Below the pieces are notes generated by a model that was given only the letters and a program-made list of their open reading frames with translations, was not told where the DNA came from and searched no databases. Made by a program: the position numbers and the translations under genes. DNA of 64,000 nucleotides from Ottowia testudinis (lineage in GTDB: Bacteria > Pseudomonadota > Gammaproteobacteria > Burkholderiales > Burkholderiaceae_C), in assembly GCF_017498525.1 (NCBI RefSeq), contig NZ_CP071796.1, forward strand, positions 3,286,001-3,350,000, in the 5' to 3' direction. Within the stretch, counting starts at the first letter, position 1. Each line of letters begins with the position of its first letter. Positions 54,549 through 63,000 of this stretch are shown piece by piece.

Positions 54549-55463
54549 TCACGCCACTCCGTGCCGCTTGAACCACGCCAACGCCCGCTTCCAGCCGTCT
54601 TCCGCTGCTTCCTTGCGAAAGCTCGGGCGGTAATCGGCATGAAACGCGTGCGGTGCATCGGGATAAACCACGAACTTCGAGGCTCGGGCGGCTGCGTTGC
54701 CCTTGACGGCTGCCTCAGCCAGCGCGGACTTCATCTTCTCCACCGTGTCCAACGGAATACCAGTATCGGCCCCACCGTAAAGACCCAACACGGGTGCCTT
54801 CAATTTCACGGCAACATCCACCGGGTGCTTCAGCGTCAGCGCCGTGCTATCGCCCACCAAGCGTCCGTACCAAGCCACGCCCGCCTTGACCTTGGGGTTG
54901 TGCGCAGCGTAAAGCCAAGTCTGGCGCCCGCCCCAACAAAAGCCGGTGACGGCCAGCTTATCGGTATTGCCGCCATGGGCCGCGGCCCAGGTCACCGCGC
55001 CATCCAGATCGGCCAGCACCTGGTCATCCGGCACCTTGGCAATCACCTCGCTCATCAGTTTGCTCATCTCGCCATAGCTCTGCGCGTCGCCCTGGCGCAC
55101 GAACAGCTCGGGCGCGATGGCAAGATACCCTGCGTGGGCAAAACGGCGCGCGGTGTCGGCGATGTATTCGTGCACGCCAAAAATCTCTGACAACACCAGC
55201 ACCACGGGCAGGCCCGTCTTTCCGGCGGGTTGCGCGCGATAGGCGGGCATCTTGAAGCCCCCGACATCGATCGCCACCTCGCCAGCCGTCAGGCCATCGG
55301 CCGGGGTTTTGATGGCGGTTTGCGCCATGATTGGCATCGTTGCCGCTGCGTAGCCCGCCCCAAGGCCCAACTTGATGGCCGTGCGCCGCGATGGCGCCGA
55401 AGGGGTGGCACCCGGCGTGCCGAGCAGCGCCTGCGCATCAAGAATATGGTCAGACTTGAGCAT
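54549..55463 (-). CDS. Tat-exported dienelactone hydrolase family protein
   Basis: A 304-residue alpha/beta hydrolase starting MLKSDHILDAQ. At residues 24-48 lies a twin-arginine signal (SRRTAIKLGLGAGYAAATMPIMA), so the enzyme is exported folded. The DLH domain has the catalytic Cys in VTGFCWGGRQTWLY, with LYGGADTGIPLD for the Asp and PDAPHAFHADYRPSF for the His. DLH enzymes hydrolyse lactones such as 4-carboxymethylenebut-2-en-4-olide; the periplasmic form probably acts on another ester. Confidence 0.9.
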   Translation of the reverse strand: MLKSDHILDAQALLGTPGATPSAPSRRTAIKLGLGAGYAAATMPIMAQTAIKTPADGLTAGEVAIDVGGFKMPAYRAQPAGKTGLPVVLVLSEIFGVHEYIADTARRFAHAGYLAIAPELFVRQGDAQSYGEMSKLMSEVIAKVPDDQVLADLDGAVTWAAAHGGNTDKLAVTGFCWGGRQTWLYAAHNPKVKAGVAWYGRLVGDSTALTLKHPVDVAVKLKAPVLGLYGGADTGIPLDTVEKMKSALAEAAVKGNAAARASKFVVYPDAPHAFHADYRPSFRKEAAEDGWKRALAWFKRHGVA

Positions 55464-55653
55464 AGTGGTCTCCCAAGTGAAGGCAATCCGCGCAGTCATG
55501 GAGCTCGCAAATTTTTACCCACCCGCCGCGCGCCCCATCTTCTCTCGGATCATATCAACCCAAATTGGAAGCCCCTTTTCCCAAGCTTAAGGCTTGGCCT
55601 GCATGGATCTGCAACACAGCGCCCTGAAAGCGGCAACCCTCCTGCGCGCTCAA

Positions 55654-55829
55654 TTAGCGCTCGTGTTGCAGCGCGTAAATGCGGGCCAGACCGTCCGCTA
55701 TTCTCATCCGCCTCCGATGCATGTCCGGCCGCATGCGCGGCGTCACGCCAAAGCGCTGGTTGTGCTCGCGCGGATACAAGCCCAGGACATACTGCGTCCT
55801 CTGCAGCCAGCTCGCGCTTCCTTGCGCTC
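55654..55829 (-). pseudogene. possible gene remnant, C-terminal end only
   Basis: The minus strand, ending in TAA at 55656-55654, reads QYVLGLYPREHNQRFGV, then TPRMRPDMHRRRMRIADG and LARIYALQHER, with no start codon or ribosome site and a stop upstream. The biased codons and even spacing look like coding sequence, so this may be the tail of a decayed gene. I cannot name the family. It is in the otherwise empty 55,464-55,956 gap before tRNA-Thr. Confidence 0.3.
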
Positions 55830-55956
55830 ATCCACTGCACCTGGCGCCGTTTCTTGTCGTCAGCAAGGGCAACTCCTATCTGGACCAAGGGGACATTGGG
55901 GTCGCAACCTTCTCCCTTATGACCTTATAGCGCTATAATGCCTAGTTCAAAATTTC

Positions 55957-56032
55957 GCCGGCTTAGCTCAGTTGGTAGAGCAACGCACTCGTAACGCGTA
56001 GGTCGCCAGTTCGATTCCGGCAGCCGGCACCA
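55957..56032 (+). tRNA. tRNA-Thr (anticodon CGT)
   Basis: A 76-nt cloverleaf: acceptor GCCGGCT paired with AGCCGGC, then ACCA; D arm GCTC-AGTTGGTA-GAGC; anticodon loop CTCGTAA with anticodon CGT (reads ACG); T arm with TTCGATT. CCA is encoded. Two stem positions show an A-C mismatch (anticodon and T stems), but the rest is intact. Confidence 0.95.
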
Positions 56033-56036
56033 CATA

Positions 56037-56075
56037 AAAGTCCGCACTGGTTTTTACCGTGCGGACTTTCTTTTT
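56037..56075 (+). terminator. intrinsic terminator after tRNA-Thr
   Basis: AAAGTCCGCAC, a loop of about 11 bases and GTGCGGACTTTC followed by TTTTT. It begins 5 bp after the CCA end. Confidence 0.92.
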
Positions 56076-56098
56076 GGCCAAACTTGGACGTTGGTTGG

Positions 56099-56131
56099 CA
56101 AAAAAAACGCGCCTAAAAAGGCGCGTTTTTT
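56099..56131 (-). terminator. intrinsic terminator belonging to the displaced tRNA-Asp
   Basis: On the minus strand AAAAAACGCGCC, a TTTTT loop and GGCGCGTTTTTTT, a 12-bp stem that can act in both directions. It lies 10 bp beyond the CCA end of the tRNA-Asp fragment and is probably the original terminator of that tRNA. Confidence 0.9.
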
Positions 56132-56140
56132 AAGGTACTT

Positions 56141-56188
56141 TGGCGGAGTGGACGGGACTCGAACCCGCGACCCCCGGCGTGACAGGCC
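56141..56188 (-). other. 3' fragment of tRNA-Asp (GTC): integration (att) junction
   Basis: On the minus strand the sequence GGCCTGTCACGCCGGGGGTC, then GCGGGTTCGAGTCCCGTCC and ACTCCGCCA reproduces the anticodon loop (CTGTCAC), variable region, T arm, acceptor 3' strand and CCA of tRNA-Asp. The 5' part is missing: beyond 56188 the sequence no longer matches. Displaced tRNA 3' ends like this are left when an integrase-driven element inserts into a tRNA gene. The chromosome lies to the left (tRNA-Thr); the element lies to the right. Confidence 0.85.
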
Positions 56189-56420
56189 TGTAGATGAATC
56201 GAGCATTCATGCGGCCTGCAGCCCAGTTCGATATTCCAAAGGTCGCGATGTCGGATGAGCAAATTCGCGGCTTCCAGACCCGGTATTCCAAAAATCAACT
56301 AGCCTGTTCGACGAGTGTACATCTGGCCACTTGCGACATGAATCGAGGGCCGAGGGTCCGAATTGTCAGACGGCTGTTCGTCGGCCCACGCGGCGGCAAC
56401 AAGCGGAACGGCGTCTGACC

Positions 56421-56516
56421 ATGCTCGGCGCGACGCTGCGCTGCCTGGTGGTCGCCATCACCGACGGCGACACCATCAAGGCCCGCTGCGATGAGCTTGA
56501 GCCTGCGGGCGATTGA
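56421..56516 (+). pseudogene. possible fragment of a thermonuclease (SNase) family gene
   Basis: A 31-codon frame contains CLVVAITDGDTIKARC, the typical opening of SNase-like proteins (VxxVxDGDTI), then stops. The catalytic Arg/Glu region is absent. It is most likely the N-terminal scrap of a thermonuclease gene of the integrated element. A chance match cannot be excluded. Confidence 0.35.
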
Positions 56517-56529
56517 TACAGCGAGTGGG

Positions 56530-56558
56530 TTGCACCGATCCCAAAATGGGACTAAGAT
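56530..56558 (+). promoter_or_regulatory. higBA promoter with palindromic operator
   Basis: A TTGCAC -35 and TAAGAT -10 are separated by exactly 17 bases. The spacer contains the perfect palindrome TCCCAAAATGGGA (56539-56551), the place where the HigA antitoxin would bind and block RNA polymerase. The -10 ends 8 bp before the higB start codon, so transcription would begin at or next to the ATG and the mRNA would be leaderless or nearly so. Confidence 0.72.
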
Positions 56559-56565
56559 TGACGGC

Positions 56566-56868
56566 ATGCGCGTAATTGCCGTGTCCACCCTAGTTGAGTT
56601 CTGGCGGCGCCACCCTGACGCGCAGGCGCCATTGGCGGCGTGGCTGAAGCTGGCATCAAGCGCGCGCTGGGGCACGCCGGCCGACATCAAGGCGCAGTTC
56701 GGCAACGCCAGCTTTCTTGCGAACCGGCGCGTGGTGTTCAACATCAAGGGCAACGACTACCGGCTGGTGGTGGCCGTGGCCTACCGTTTTGGCGCGCTGT
56801 ATATCAAGTTCGTGGGCACGCACGCCGACTACGACCAGATCGACGCGGCCACCGTTGAGCTGTCGTGA
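56566..56868 (+). CDS. higB: HigB-type mRNA interferase toxin
   Basis: A 100-residue toxin of the HigB_toxin family: VSTLVEFWRRHPDAQAPLAAW, then FLANRRVVFNIKGNDYRLVVAVAY and IKFVGTHADYDQIDAATVEL. It cleaves mRNA on the ribosome and stops growth unless bound by HigA. The gene order toxin-antitoxin is that of higBA. The ATG at 56566 is preferred over an upstream in-frame one. The first gene after the tRNA-Asp junction. Confidence 0.92.
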   Translation: MRVIAVSTLVEFWRRHPDAQAPLAAWLKLASSARWGTPADIKAQFGNASFLANRRVVFNIKGNDYRLVVAVAYRFGALYIKFVGTHADYDQIDAATVELS

Positions 56869-56887
56869 TGAGCCAGGAGGTATTGAC

Positions 56888-57253
56888 ATGGAGCTGAAGC
56901 CAATCCGCACCGAGGCGGACTATCGAAGCGCGCTGGCGGAGGCCAGCCGGCTGTTTGACCTGCCCGAAGAGCCGGCGCCGGACAGCCAAGAGGGTGCGTT
57001 CTTCGACGCGCTATTGACGCTGATCGAGGGCTACGAGCGCAAGCACTACCCCATCGATGCGCCCGACCCTATTGAAGCCATCAAGTTCACCATGGACCAA
57101 CGTGATTTGACGGTGGCCGACCTAGTGCCCTATATCGGCGCGCGCAACCGGGTGTATGAAGTGTTGGCCGGCAAAAGGCCGCTGACGCTGGCGATGATCC
57201 GCCGTCTGAGCGCAGGCCTGGGCATTCCGGCTGGGGTACTGGTGGGCGCTTGA
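56888..57253 (+). CDS. higA: HigA-type antitoxin, DNA-binding
   Basis: A 121-residue antitoxin. The N terminus has RTEADYRSALAEASRLFD and an acidic stretch; the C-terminal XRE-type HTH has MDQRDLTVADLVPYIGARNRVYEVLAGKRPLTLAMIRRLSAGLG. It starts 19 bp after higB with AGGAGG upstream (5-6 bp before the ATG), which gives strong translation of the antitoxin. It should neutralise HigB and bind the promoter palindrome. Confidence 0.93.
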   Translation: MELKPIRTEADYRSALAEASRLFDLPEEPAPDSQEGAFFDALLTLIEGYERKHYPIDAPDPIEAIKFTMDQRDLTVADLVPYIGARNRVYEVLAGKRPLTLAMIRRLSAGLGIPAGVLVGA

Positions 57254-57790
57254 GCAATTTGCCAGCCGTGGCGCCGTGGGCGTTCAGGCATCCGGCGCGG
57301 ACGTTCGCGGCGGTGGCCGACGAATCGGGATGCTTCACGGGGCCGAAGGGGCGGGCGGTATCGGCTGGTGGATGGGCACAAGCGGTATGGATGTTGAGCG
57401 GCAACCGGGCCGCTCGCCGACTTCGTGACGTCAGAAGGCAGGCGCTGGCCGCCCAAAAACGTAGTGGTGTCAACGAGTTAGTGCTGAAAATGCCCGCCAA
57501 GGTGGCCGGCCAACAAAACCACCTTGACCTCGGCATTCAACATGCACCTCTTGGAGCAGCGTTGAACCGTCGCCGCGCTCGTGAGCCCAAGAGTCATCGC
57601 CGTTTGCACCAGAAGGGCGCAAACAATACGGGTGTTGGGCGACCCCAACAGCCCATCCTCCTTCAAGTGACCTTCTGGCAGCGTGCCTGTAGGTGTTTTC
57701 CCAATTCGCCAATCGTTTACAACTTATCCACACAATCCACAGCCTTGAGGTGATAGTCTTCACATCATCCTTTTGCTATCTATTGGCTAG
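57254..57790. other. region between higBA and the Fic pair, no gene recognised
   Basis: About 540 bp with several long overlapping frames on both strands (for example 57250-57753 + and 57478-57666 -), none with a convincing start signal or domain. Some reading frames change part way (one plus-strand piece, ADFVTSEGRRWPPKNVVVSTS, ends in TAG at about 57480), which suggests decayed coding sequence of the element. I can name no family. Confidence 0.4.
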
Positions 57791-57798
57791 CAAACAGA

Positions 57799-57821
57799 GC
57801 CGCGATGCACGCGGTTTTTTT
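57799..57821 (+). terminator. intrinsic terminator directly upstream of the Fic pair
   Basis: GCCGCG, an ATGCA loop and CGCGG followed by seven T. It ends only 18 bp before the start codon at 57840. A second small stem (TTGCTA ... TAGCAA, 57773-57792) lies just before it, so the two could alternate as an attenuator. Confidence 0.65.
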
Positions 57822-57839
57822 ATCATGAAAGGAGAAGTC

Positions 57840-58055
57840 ATGATCATCGATCAAGCACTTAAGCTGACAACCGACGCTCGTCTCCTGGAAGGGATGAAGG
57901 CTTCCGCAAAGCGGGATCAGTCTGCCAACGAGCGGTTCGAGCAGCGTGTGTCCTACGTTTTCGGCCTGATGTCGCAGAGCAGCTCTGTGACCAAACAGCA
58001 GGTGCGCGCCTCTATTCGTGAGCAACTTGAAGAAATCGGCGCTCCGAACGAATGA
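57840..58055 (+). CDS. small protein paired with Fic (putative antitoxin)
   Basis: A 71-residue protein starting at the ATG at 57840 with GGAGA just upstream. It is charged and helical (DARLLEGMKASAKRDQSANERFEQRVSYVFG, then VTKQQVRASIREQLEEIG). Its TGA overlaps the ATG of fic. Small proteins in this position are antitoxins of class I Fic toxins, but I do not see the usual (S/T)xxxE(G/N) inhibitory motif clearly, so the inhibitory helix may differ. Position and coupling are the main evidence. Confidence 0.6.
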   Translation: MIIDQALKLTTDARLLEGMKASAKRDQSANERFEQRVSYVFGLMSQSSSVTKQQVRASIREQLEEIGAPNE

Positions 58056-58711
58056 TTCTTCACGAGATATGCGGTAGCGAATCCAACGCAATTTACCGAG
58101 AGCTTGAAATAGCGAATGGCGCCCGGCAGTATGATTTTCTCCGGTCGATCGTCACAGCGTCATTGGCTGTAGGTAAGCCGTTTATTTCTTCTGCGATCTT
58201 AAGAGCACTGAATTTTCAGGCTATCGCTTGCCTTCACACTAGTGCTGGCAATTACCGTCCGTGTGAGGTCAAGGTCGGAATTCACACACCGCCGCCTCAG
58301 TACTTGGTTCACGACTTGATGGACGACTTGATCAATACGGTCAATCGCCATTGGGAAGGATCGGACCCGGTAGCGTTGGCGGCTTACACGCTTTGGCGAC
58401 TTAATTTCATTCATCCGTTTATAAACGGCAATGGACGTACAGCGAGAGCGGCGGCGTATTTTGTTCTCTGCGTCCATTTCGGATCATGGCTTCCGGGTAC
58501 GACTATCTTGCCGGAGTTGCTTCGAGCAGCGAGAGCGCGGTACGTAGATGCGCTCGTGCACGCAGATAGAACCTTAGAGCAGGGAAATCTTGATTTGAGT
58601 CCACTGCACAATTTGCTTGTTGAGTTGCTGAATGAGCAGTTGAATGGGTCGGCGCCCGAATCCGACGCGGTTGCTGATGTTCCTGGTTCAGGGGATACGC
58701 CAGAAGCCTGA
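58052..58711 (+). CDS. fic: Fic-domain protein (AMP transferase-like toxin)
   Basis: A 219-residue Fic protein with the complete catalytic motif FIHPFINGNGRTARAAAY (HPFxxGNGRxxR) at about residues 120-135 and the substrate flap TSAGNYRPCEVKVGIHTPPP. The catalytic His, the Gly-rich anion loop and the Arg are all present, so it should transfer AMP or another nucleotide part to a hydroxyl group. It carries no visible inhibitory helix of its own. Local composition is lower in GC than the flanks, as expected for a transferred gene. Confidence 0.88.
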   Translation: MILHEICGSESNAIYRELEIANGARQYDFLRSIVTASLAVGKPFISSAILRALNFQAIACLHTSAGNYRPCEVKVGIHTPPPQYLVHDLMDDLINTVNRHWEGSDPVALAAYTLWRLNFIHPFINGNGRTARAAAYFVLCVHFGSWLPGTTILPELLRAARARYVDALVHADRTLEQGNLDLSPLHNLLVELLNEQLNGSAPESDAVADVPGSGDTPEA

Positions 58712-58744
58712 ATGTGTGAGTGAATAGGTGCGCATGAGGTTCCT

Positions 58745-59194
58745 ATGTGCAACCGTTACGTCTCCCCCGAAGAAGCCGAGATCGAGCGCCAGTGGCACAT
58801 CGGCGGCCGCAACCCGGTGCGCTTCTGGGACGAAGCCGTATTCCCGCGCGGCCGTGGCCCCTTCATCCGCCGTGCCGTGCACGACGCCGGCTACTCGCGC
58901 GAGTTGGCCGTCGGGCAATGGGGTCTGATCCCGCGCTTCGCCAAGGCGGCCAAGCTGTCGTACAGCATCGACAACGCCCGCAGCACCTGGACGGACAGGT
59001 CAACTGGCGAGGTGCACGAGAGCTACACGATGCTGACCATCAACGCGGACAGTCAAGGCCGCCGGGCGAGGATGCTCAGTTTCGGCAGACTTGGTGGTGT
59101 GTACCGATGCTTGCTTTCGTCACATGACAAGTCGCATGCTGCAGCAGTACCAGTACCAAAATTGGTGTACGCGCGACTGAGTCTGGTGCATTAA
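58745..59194 (+). pseudogene. SOS-response-associated peptidase YedK (HMCES), internally deleted
   Basis: The N-terminal part matches YedK: MCNRYVSPEEAEIERQWHIG, then FPRGRGPFIRRAVHDAGYSRELAVGQWGLIPRFAKAAKLSYS up to DNARS, with the DNA-crosslinking Cys2. Directly after NARS the frame continues TWTDRSTGEVHESYTMLTINAD, which belongs about 50 residues further on in intact family members, so a block with part of the active site is gone. After NAD the reading frame changes to unrelated sequence (SQGRRARMLSFG and on), so the C-terminal third with the catalytic HxxMP region is lost too. Non-functional remnant. Confidence 0.8.
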
Positions 59195-59257
59195 AACTTG
59201 AGGTGCGCATCTCGGATGCCCCCCGATGCGAGTCGTACGTACTTTTGCGAGGACATC

Positions 59258-60049
59258 ATGACCAGTTTGGAAAATGCCGCTAATCGGTGGTGGAGCGCTG
59301 CGTTAATGGTTCTGCTGACAACCATTGGCGGTTGCGGCACGATCGCTGGCTCCGACTCAGAACCTAGTTATAAGAGCGGAGAGAAGCCGTCGTTCACCAT
59401 CGGCTCAATCTATCGTGACGACCATGAGGCCAAGAATGACAAAGGCGAAGTCAGAATCAGGCCGGAGCTCGCAAAGTTAGCCTTGACTCAGCCGACCAAT
59501 AGTTCCGCCTACATCTTTTTGAAAAAGGAGAGCGGCGTCGACATTGCGATGGCCTGTGTAACGCCTGCGGCCGCAGGCCTGACCCAGGGAGTGGTTTCGG
59601 TGCAAGAAGCCACTGGAACCCTCGCAAATAAGGGTGGAATCTCAGCAAAAAACACAGAGGGAGTGTCGCAAGGGATGCTGATACTCACGTCTATCGATAT
59701 CGCTAATCAATTCCTGGCAAACGCATCCTTTGCAAACTGCCTTGCCTATGCATCTGGGATGGTGGACGGCCCAACTGCTGGAAAGAATCTCAGAGAGTAC
59801 ATTCTAAAGGCGGGCGATATTGCCCTCAAACTCGCCGAGGGGAAACCAAGCAGCGACCGAACCGACTCAATTCAAACTCCCGCGCCGGGTGTTCCAGCAG
59901 CAGGTGCCGACTCACCTCCAGCAAGCGGAGCAAGTTCGGCAGGGGGGGCCCAGAAGCCAACCGACAGCAAGCCTGAGGACAAAAAGAACAGCCGCACAAC
60001 GTCCCCGATGTACGAAAGCATGCGCGGCCGCCCCGTGATCATCCAATAG
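59258..60049 (+). CDS. predicted lipoprotein of unknown function
   Basis: A 263-residue protein starting at the ATG at 59258 behind GAGG. The signal MTSLENAANRWWSAALMVLL is followed by TTIGGCGTIAGS, with the lipobox-like IGGC. The body (SAYIFLKKESGVDIAMACVTPAAAGLTQG, ILTSIDIANQFLANASFANCLAYASGMVDG) is helical and polar, and the last about 75 residues are a disordered Pro/Ser/Ala/Lys-rich tail. I recognise no domain. GC content is lower than in the surrounding core genes. Its place beside a virion-protein gene suggests a phage or island gene. Confidence 0.7.
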   Translation: MTSLENAANRWWSAALMVLLTTIGGCGTIAGSDSEPSYKSGEKPSFTIGSIYRDDHEAKNDKGEVRIRPELAKLALTQPTNSSAYIFLKKESGVDIAMACVTPAAAGLTQGVVSVQEATGTLANKGGISAKNTEGVSQGMLILTSIDIANQFLANASFANCLAYASGMVDGPTAGKNLREYILKAGDIALKLAEGKPSSDRTDSIQTPAPGVPAAGADSPPASGASSAGGAQKPTDSKPEDKKNSRTTSPMYESMRGRPVIIQ

Positions 60050-60084
60050 ACACTGACGAATTGGATGTGCCGTTGTCACGCCTA

Positions 60085-63000
60085 TCAGTCTGGCGCAGCG
60101 AACCTTCCTGCTCCGAGAGCATCCCTGCGCTTCTTCGGAAGGTACACCCCGTCTTCAGCTTCCCTGATCCGCTTCTCGCGCTGCCGCACGCTCTGCACCA
60201 GTTGCATCGGCAGCACGCGCCGCTCAGGGTTCTTCTCGTTGAAGCGCTGGATCGCTCCACGCGCCTCCGCCTTGCTCTCTTCATCCTTGGCCATCGCAGC
60301 CATAGCGTAGCGCTCGACCAGCGCCTTGCGCCGGGCCTGCAGCGCCCGGTCGTGCTGGACGATCGCGGCCTTGCCTTCGTAGGCATTGCGCACGCTCGAT
60401 GGCGAGAACCCCGCGGCCTGACCCATCAACGCAGCCGCGTCCACTTCGTCCTGCACAACGATGCCGGTCTTGTCGACCACGCCCTCGTCGCCATATCGGA
60501 TGGCCTTGAGCGGCCCGCGCAGCACTGACGGCGCCATGGCCTCGAGCCCGCGCGCGTATTGGCCCTGGCTGATGAGCTGTGCACCGCGCAACGCATTGAT
60601 GCCGATGCCGGCCACTGGCCCCAGCGCCGCGGCCATCGCCGATTCCGCCAAGCGCTGACCTTCCAGGCCCTCCTGCACGTCCGGGAAGATCAGCTTGTCC
60701 AAGGCCACTCGACCGGAGATGTCCCACGGCGTCAGACGCGAGATGCCATGCGCCAGCACCTCGGCCGGCTTCTGACCGAAGGTGTCGGCCAGCATGTTCT
60801 GCAATGCCACCTGGGCATCCCATGGTTCGTCGTCATCGCCACCAAGCATCGACGCCGCGGCCAGCAACGTGGTCACCATAGGCAGGCCCAGGGCGCCGGC
60901 CGCCATCCCGTGCATCACCAGCAGACCGCCAAGAGCCTTGCGCGCCTGCGCTCGATCCTGCGGGGTGGCGCCGGCCAGCGACTGCTGGGCGCTGCGCACG
61001 AAGGTGTAGACCATGTTTTGGCCATACTGCTTGAACAGCAGCAGCACCCGCGCCACGTTGCCCTGCATCACCCGCGGCCGGTTGTTCGAGGAGTAGTCGA
61101 AGTGACCGTCGTAGGTCGCCTGCACCGCCTGTTCATAAGCCGCCTTTGAATCAGCACCAGCCTCGCGCGCCAGCCGGTACGAGGCGATGAAGGTCACCTG
61201 CCGGTTGAACTTCTCGGCGTGGTGGAACATGAAGCTCGCCGCCCGCATCACCGGCCGCAGCTTCCAAGAGACGCTGCTGTCTTCGCCCTGTGCGATGCCG
61301 GCCAGGTCGTGCGCCATCGTCACATCAATCACGCCTGAGCGCACCGCTTCGTCGTAAGCCGTCTTTTCGTCGGCACTCAGGGCGCTGCTGATGTCGTTCT
61401 TGCCGCGTGCTGCCTCCGCGCTGGCCTTGAGCAGCGCGGCGCTCGACTTGGCAAAGCCCCAGCGCGCGCCCATCACCGGGTAGGCCACCAGCGCGGTCTG
61501 CGTCAGGTTGACCATCGCCGACGCGGGCGATAGGCCGAGGTGGAACATGAATCCCACACTGGTCAGCGCCGTGGACAGCGCATTGGTCTTGGGGTTCATC
61601 GCTGCGTCGTGGCGCTTGGTCATCTCGTCCACCACCTGCTGCGCGCGCACTGAATCGAAGGCGGCGTCGCTCGCGCCTTCATCCACTCGGCGCTGCATGT
61701 CCCGCAGTTGATCCTGCAATTGATCGCCGTAGCGCAGCTTGGCCAGGTAGCTGGCGCCGTGGAACACGTTCTGCGCGAAGGCGCGCCGGGCGTCCTGGCT
61801 GTAGCCGGCCGTGCCCTTGCGGTGAATGCCGTGCTTGGCCCATGACAGGTCCGGCAGCGACGACAGATAGAGCTGACCCAGTGCATCCTCCAGCTCGGCG
61901 CGCTGCTTTGGCTCCATGCCCTGCTTGTCCAGGACGCCGTAGAGCTGTTCCATGAAGCCGCGGCCGACGCTGTCGCGCTCGGCGACGAAGTTCTTGGCCT
62001 TGATGACCTTGCCCACGGCGAAGCCCTTGTCGGCCGGGAACAGCGTCTCAAGCTGGGCACGGGTGGCCTCGGCCTCCGACATGGTCTCTGCGCGGCTGAC
62101 GTTGGCCACTTTGCCATCGGAACCCGTCACCACCACCACGTACTGGCCGAACCGCGCCAGCGGGAAGTACACGCCCTTGATGCGGCCGAAGAACTCGTTG
62201 TCCATGCGCTTCAGCATCTCCGCCTTGCGCTCGTTGCTCAGTTCGCTGCGCTGGATGCGCTCCGTGATGGCCGAGCGCACGTCCTGCATGTGGCGGCTGT
62301 AGGTGTCGCGGGCGTTGGCGTAGACCTCGCGCGCCTCGGGAGTCAATGCTTCATAGCGCCGCCGCAGGGCGCCGTACTGGACGCGGTTGTCTCCCTCGAC
62401 AAAGTCCTTCGCCGGATCCATTTGCGCCAGCGTGGCGTCGTGCATCAGGTCGGCCAGCGCGCGCTCATCCTTCAGCTTCGCCCATTCCTGTGCCAGTTGG
62501 TCTGCACCGGCGCCGACGTCGTTCTTGTCGGCATCCATGCGGGCCATCAGGTCGTTGTAGGCTTTCAGCTCGGGCAGCATGTCGCTGTACACGTCGACCA
62601 ACTGGCGCCGGCCCAGAAACTGCAAGCCTAGCGGGCGCAGGTCCGTCGCCTTGTGCCTGGCCATCCGCTTGACGTCGGTCACGGTGACCGAGGACAGCAC
62701 ATCGCCCATGCGCTGGGCCTGCCGCGGTTCGTCTTGTGGGGCCCGGCTGAACATGGTGTCCGTGTTGGCCGCGTCCGCTGCCGTGCTGGCGGTACCGGGC
62801 ACCGCTCCACGCTCGACCCACGCGCGTGCCGGCAGGATGAAATTGCGGATCAACTCATCATCGGTCAGCCGCAGACTGCTGAAGCCCGGCACATGCTGTC
62901 GCAGCCAGGAGCGGATGACAGCGATGGCGCGCCGCACGAAGCCGATGTGCGGCGTCCTCTGCGCCATCTCGGCCAACACTTCTTCGGCGGCTGCCCGGCG

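Noticed and set aside
55594-55938. Plus-strand frame of 114 codons before tRNA-Thr
   Set aside because: It has no ribosome site and no domain, and its opposite strand has a more protein-like reading.
56194-56418. 74-codon frame just after the tRNA-Asp fragment, with two similar TATTCCAAA pieces
   Set aside because: There is no start signal or domain; the repeated pieces are short and may be chance.
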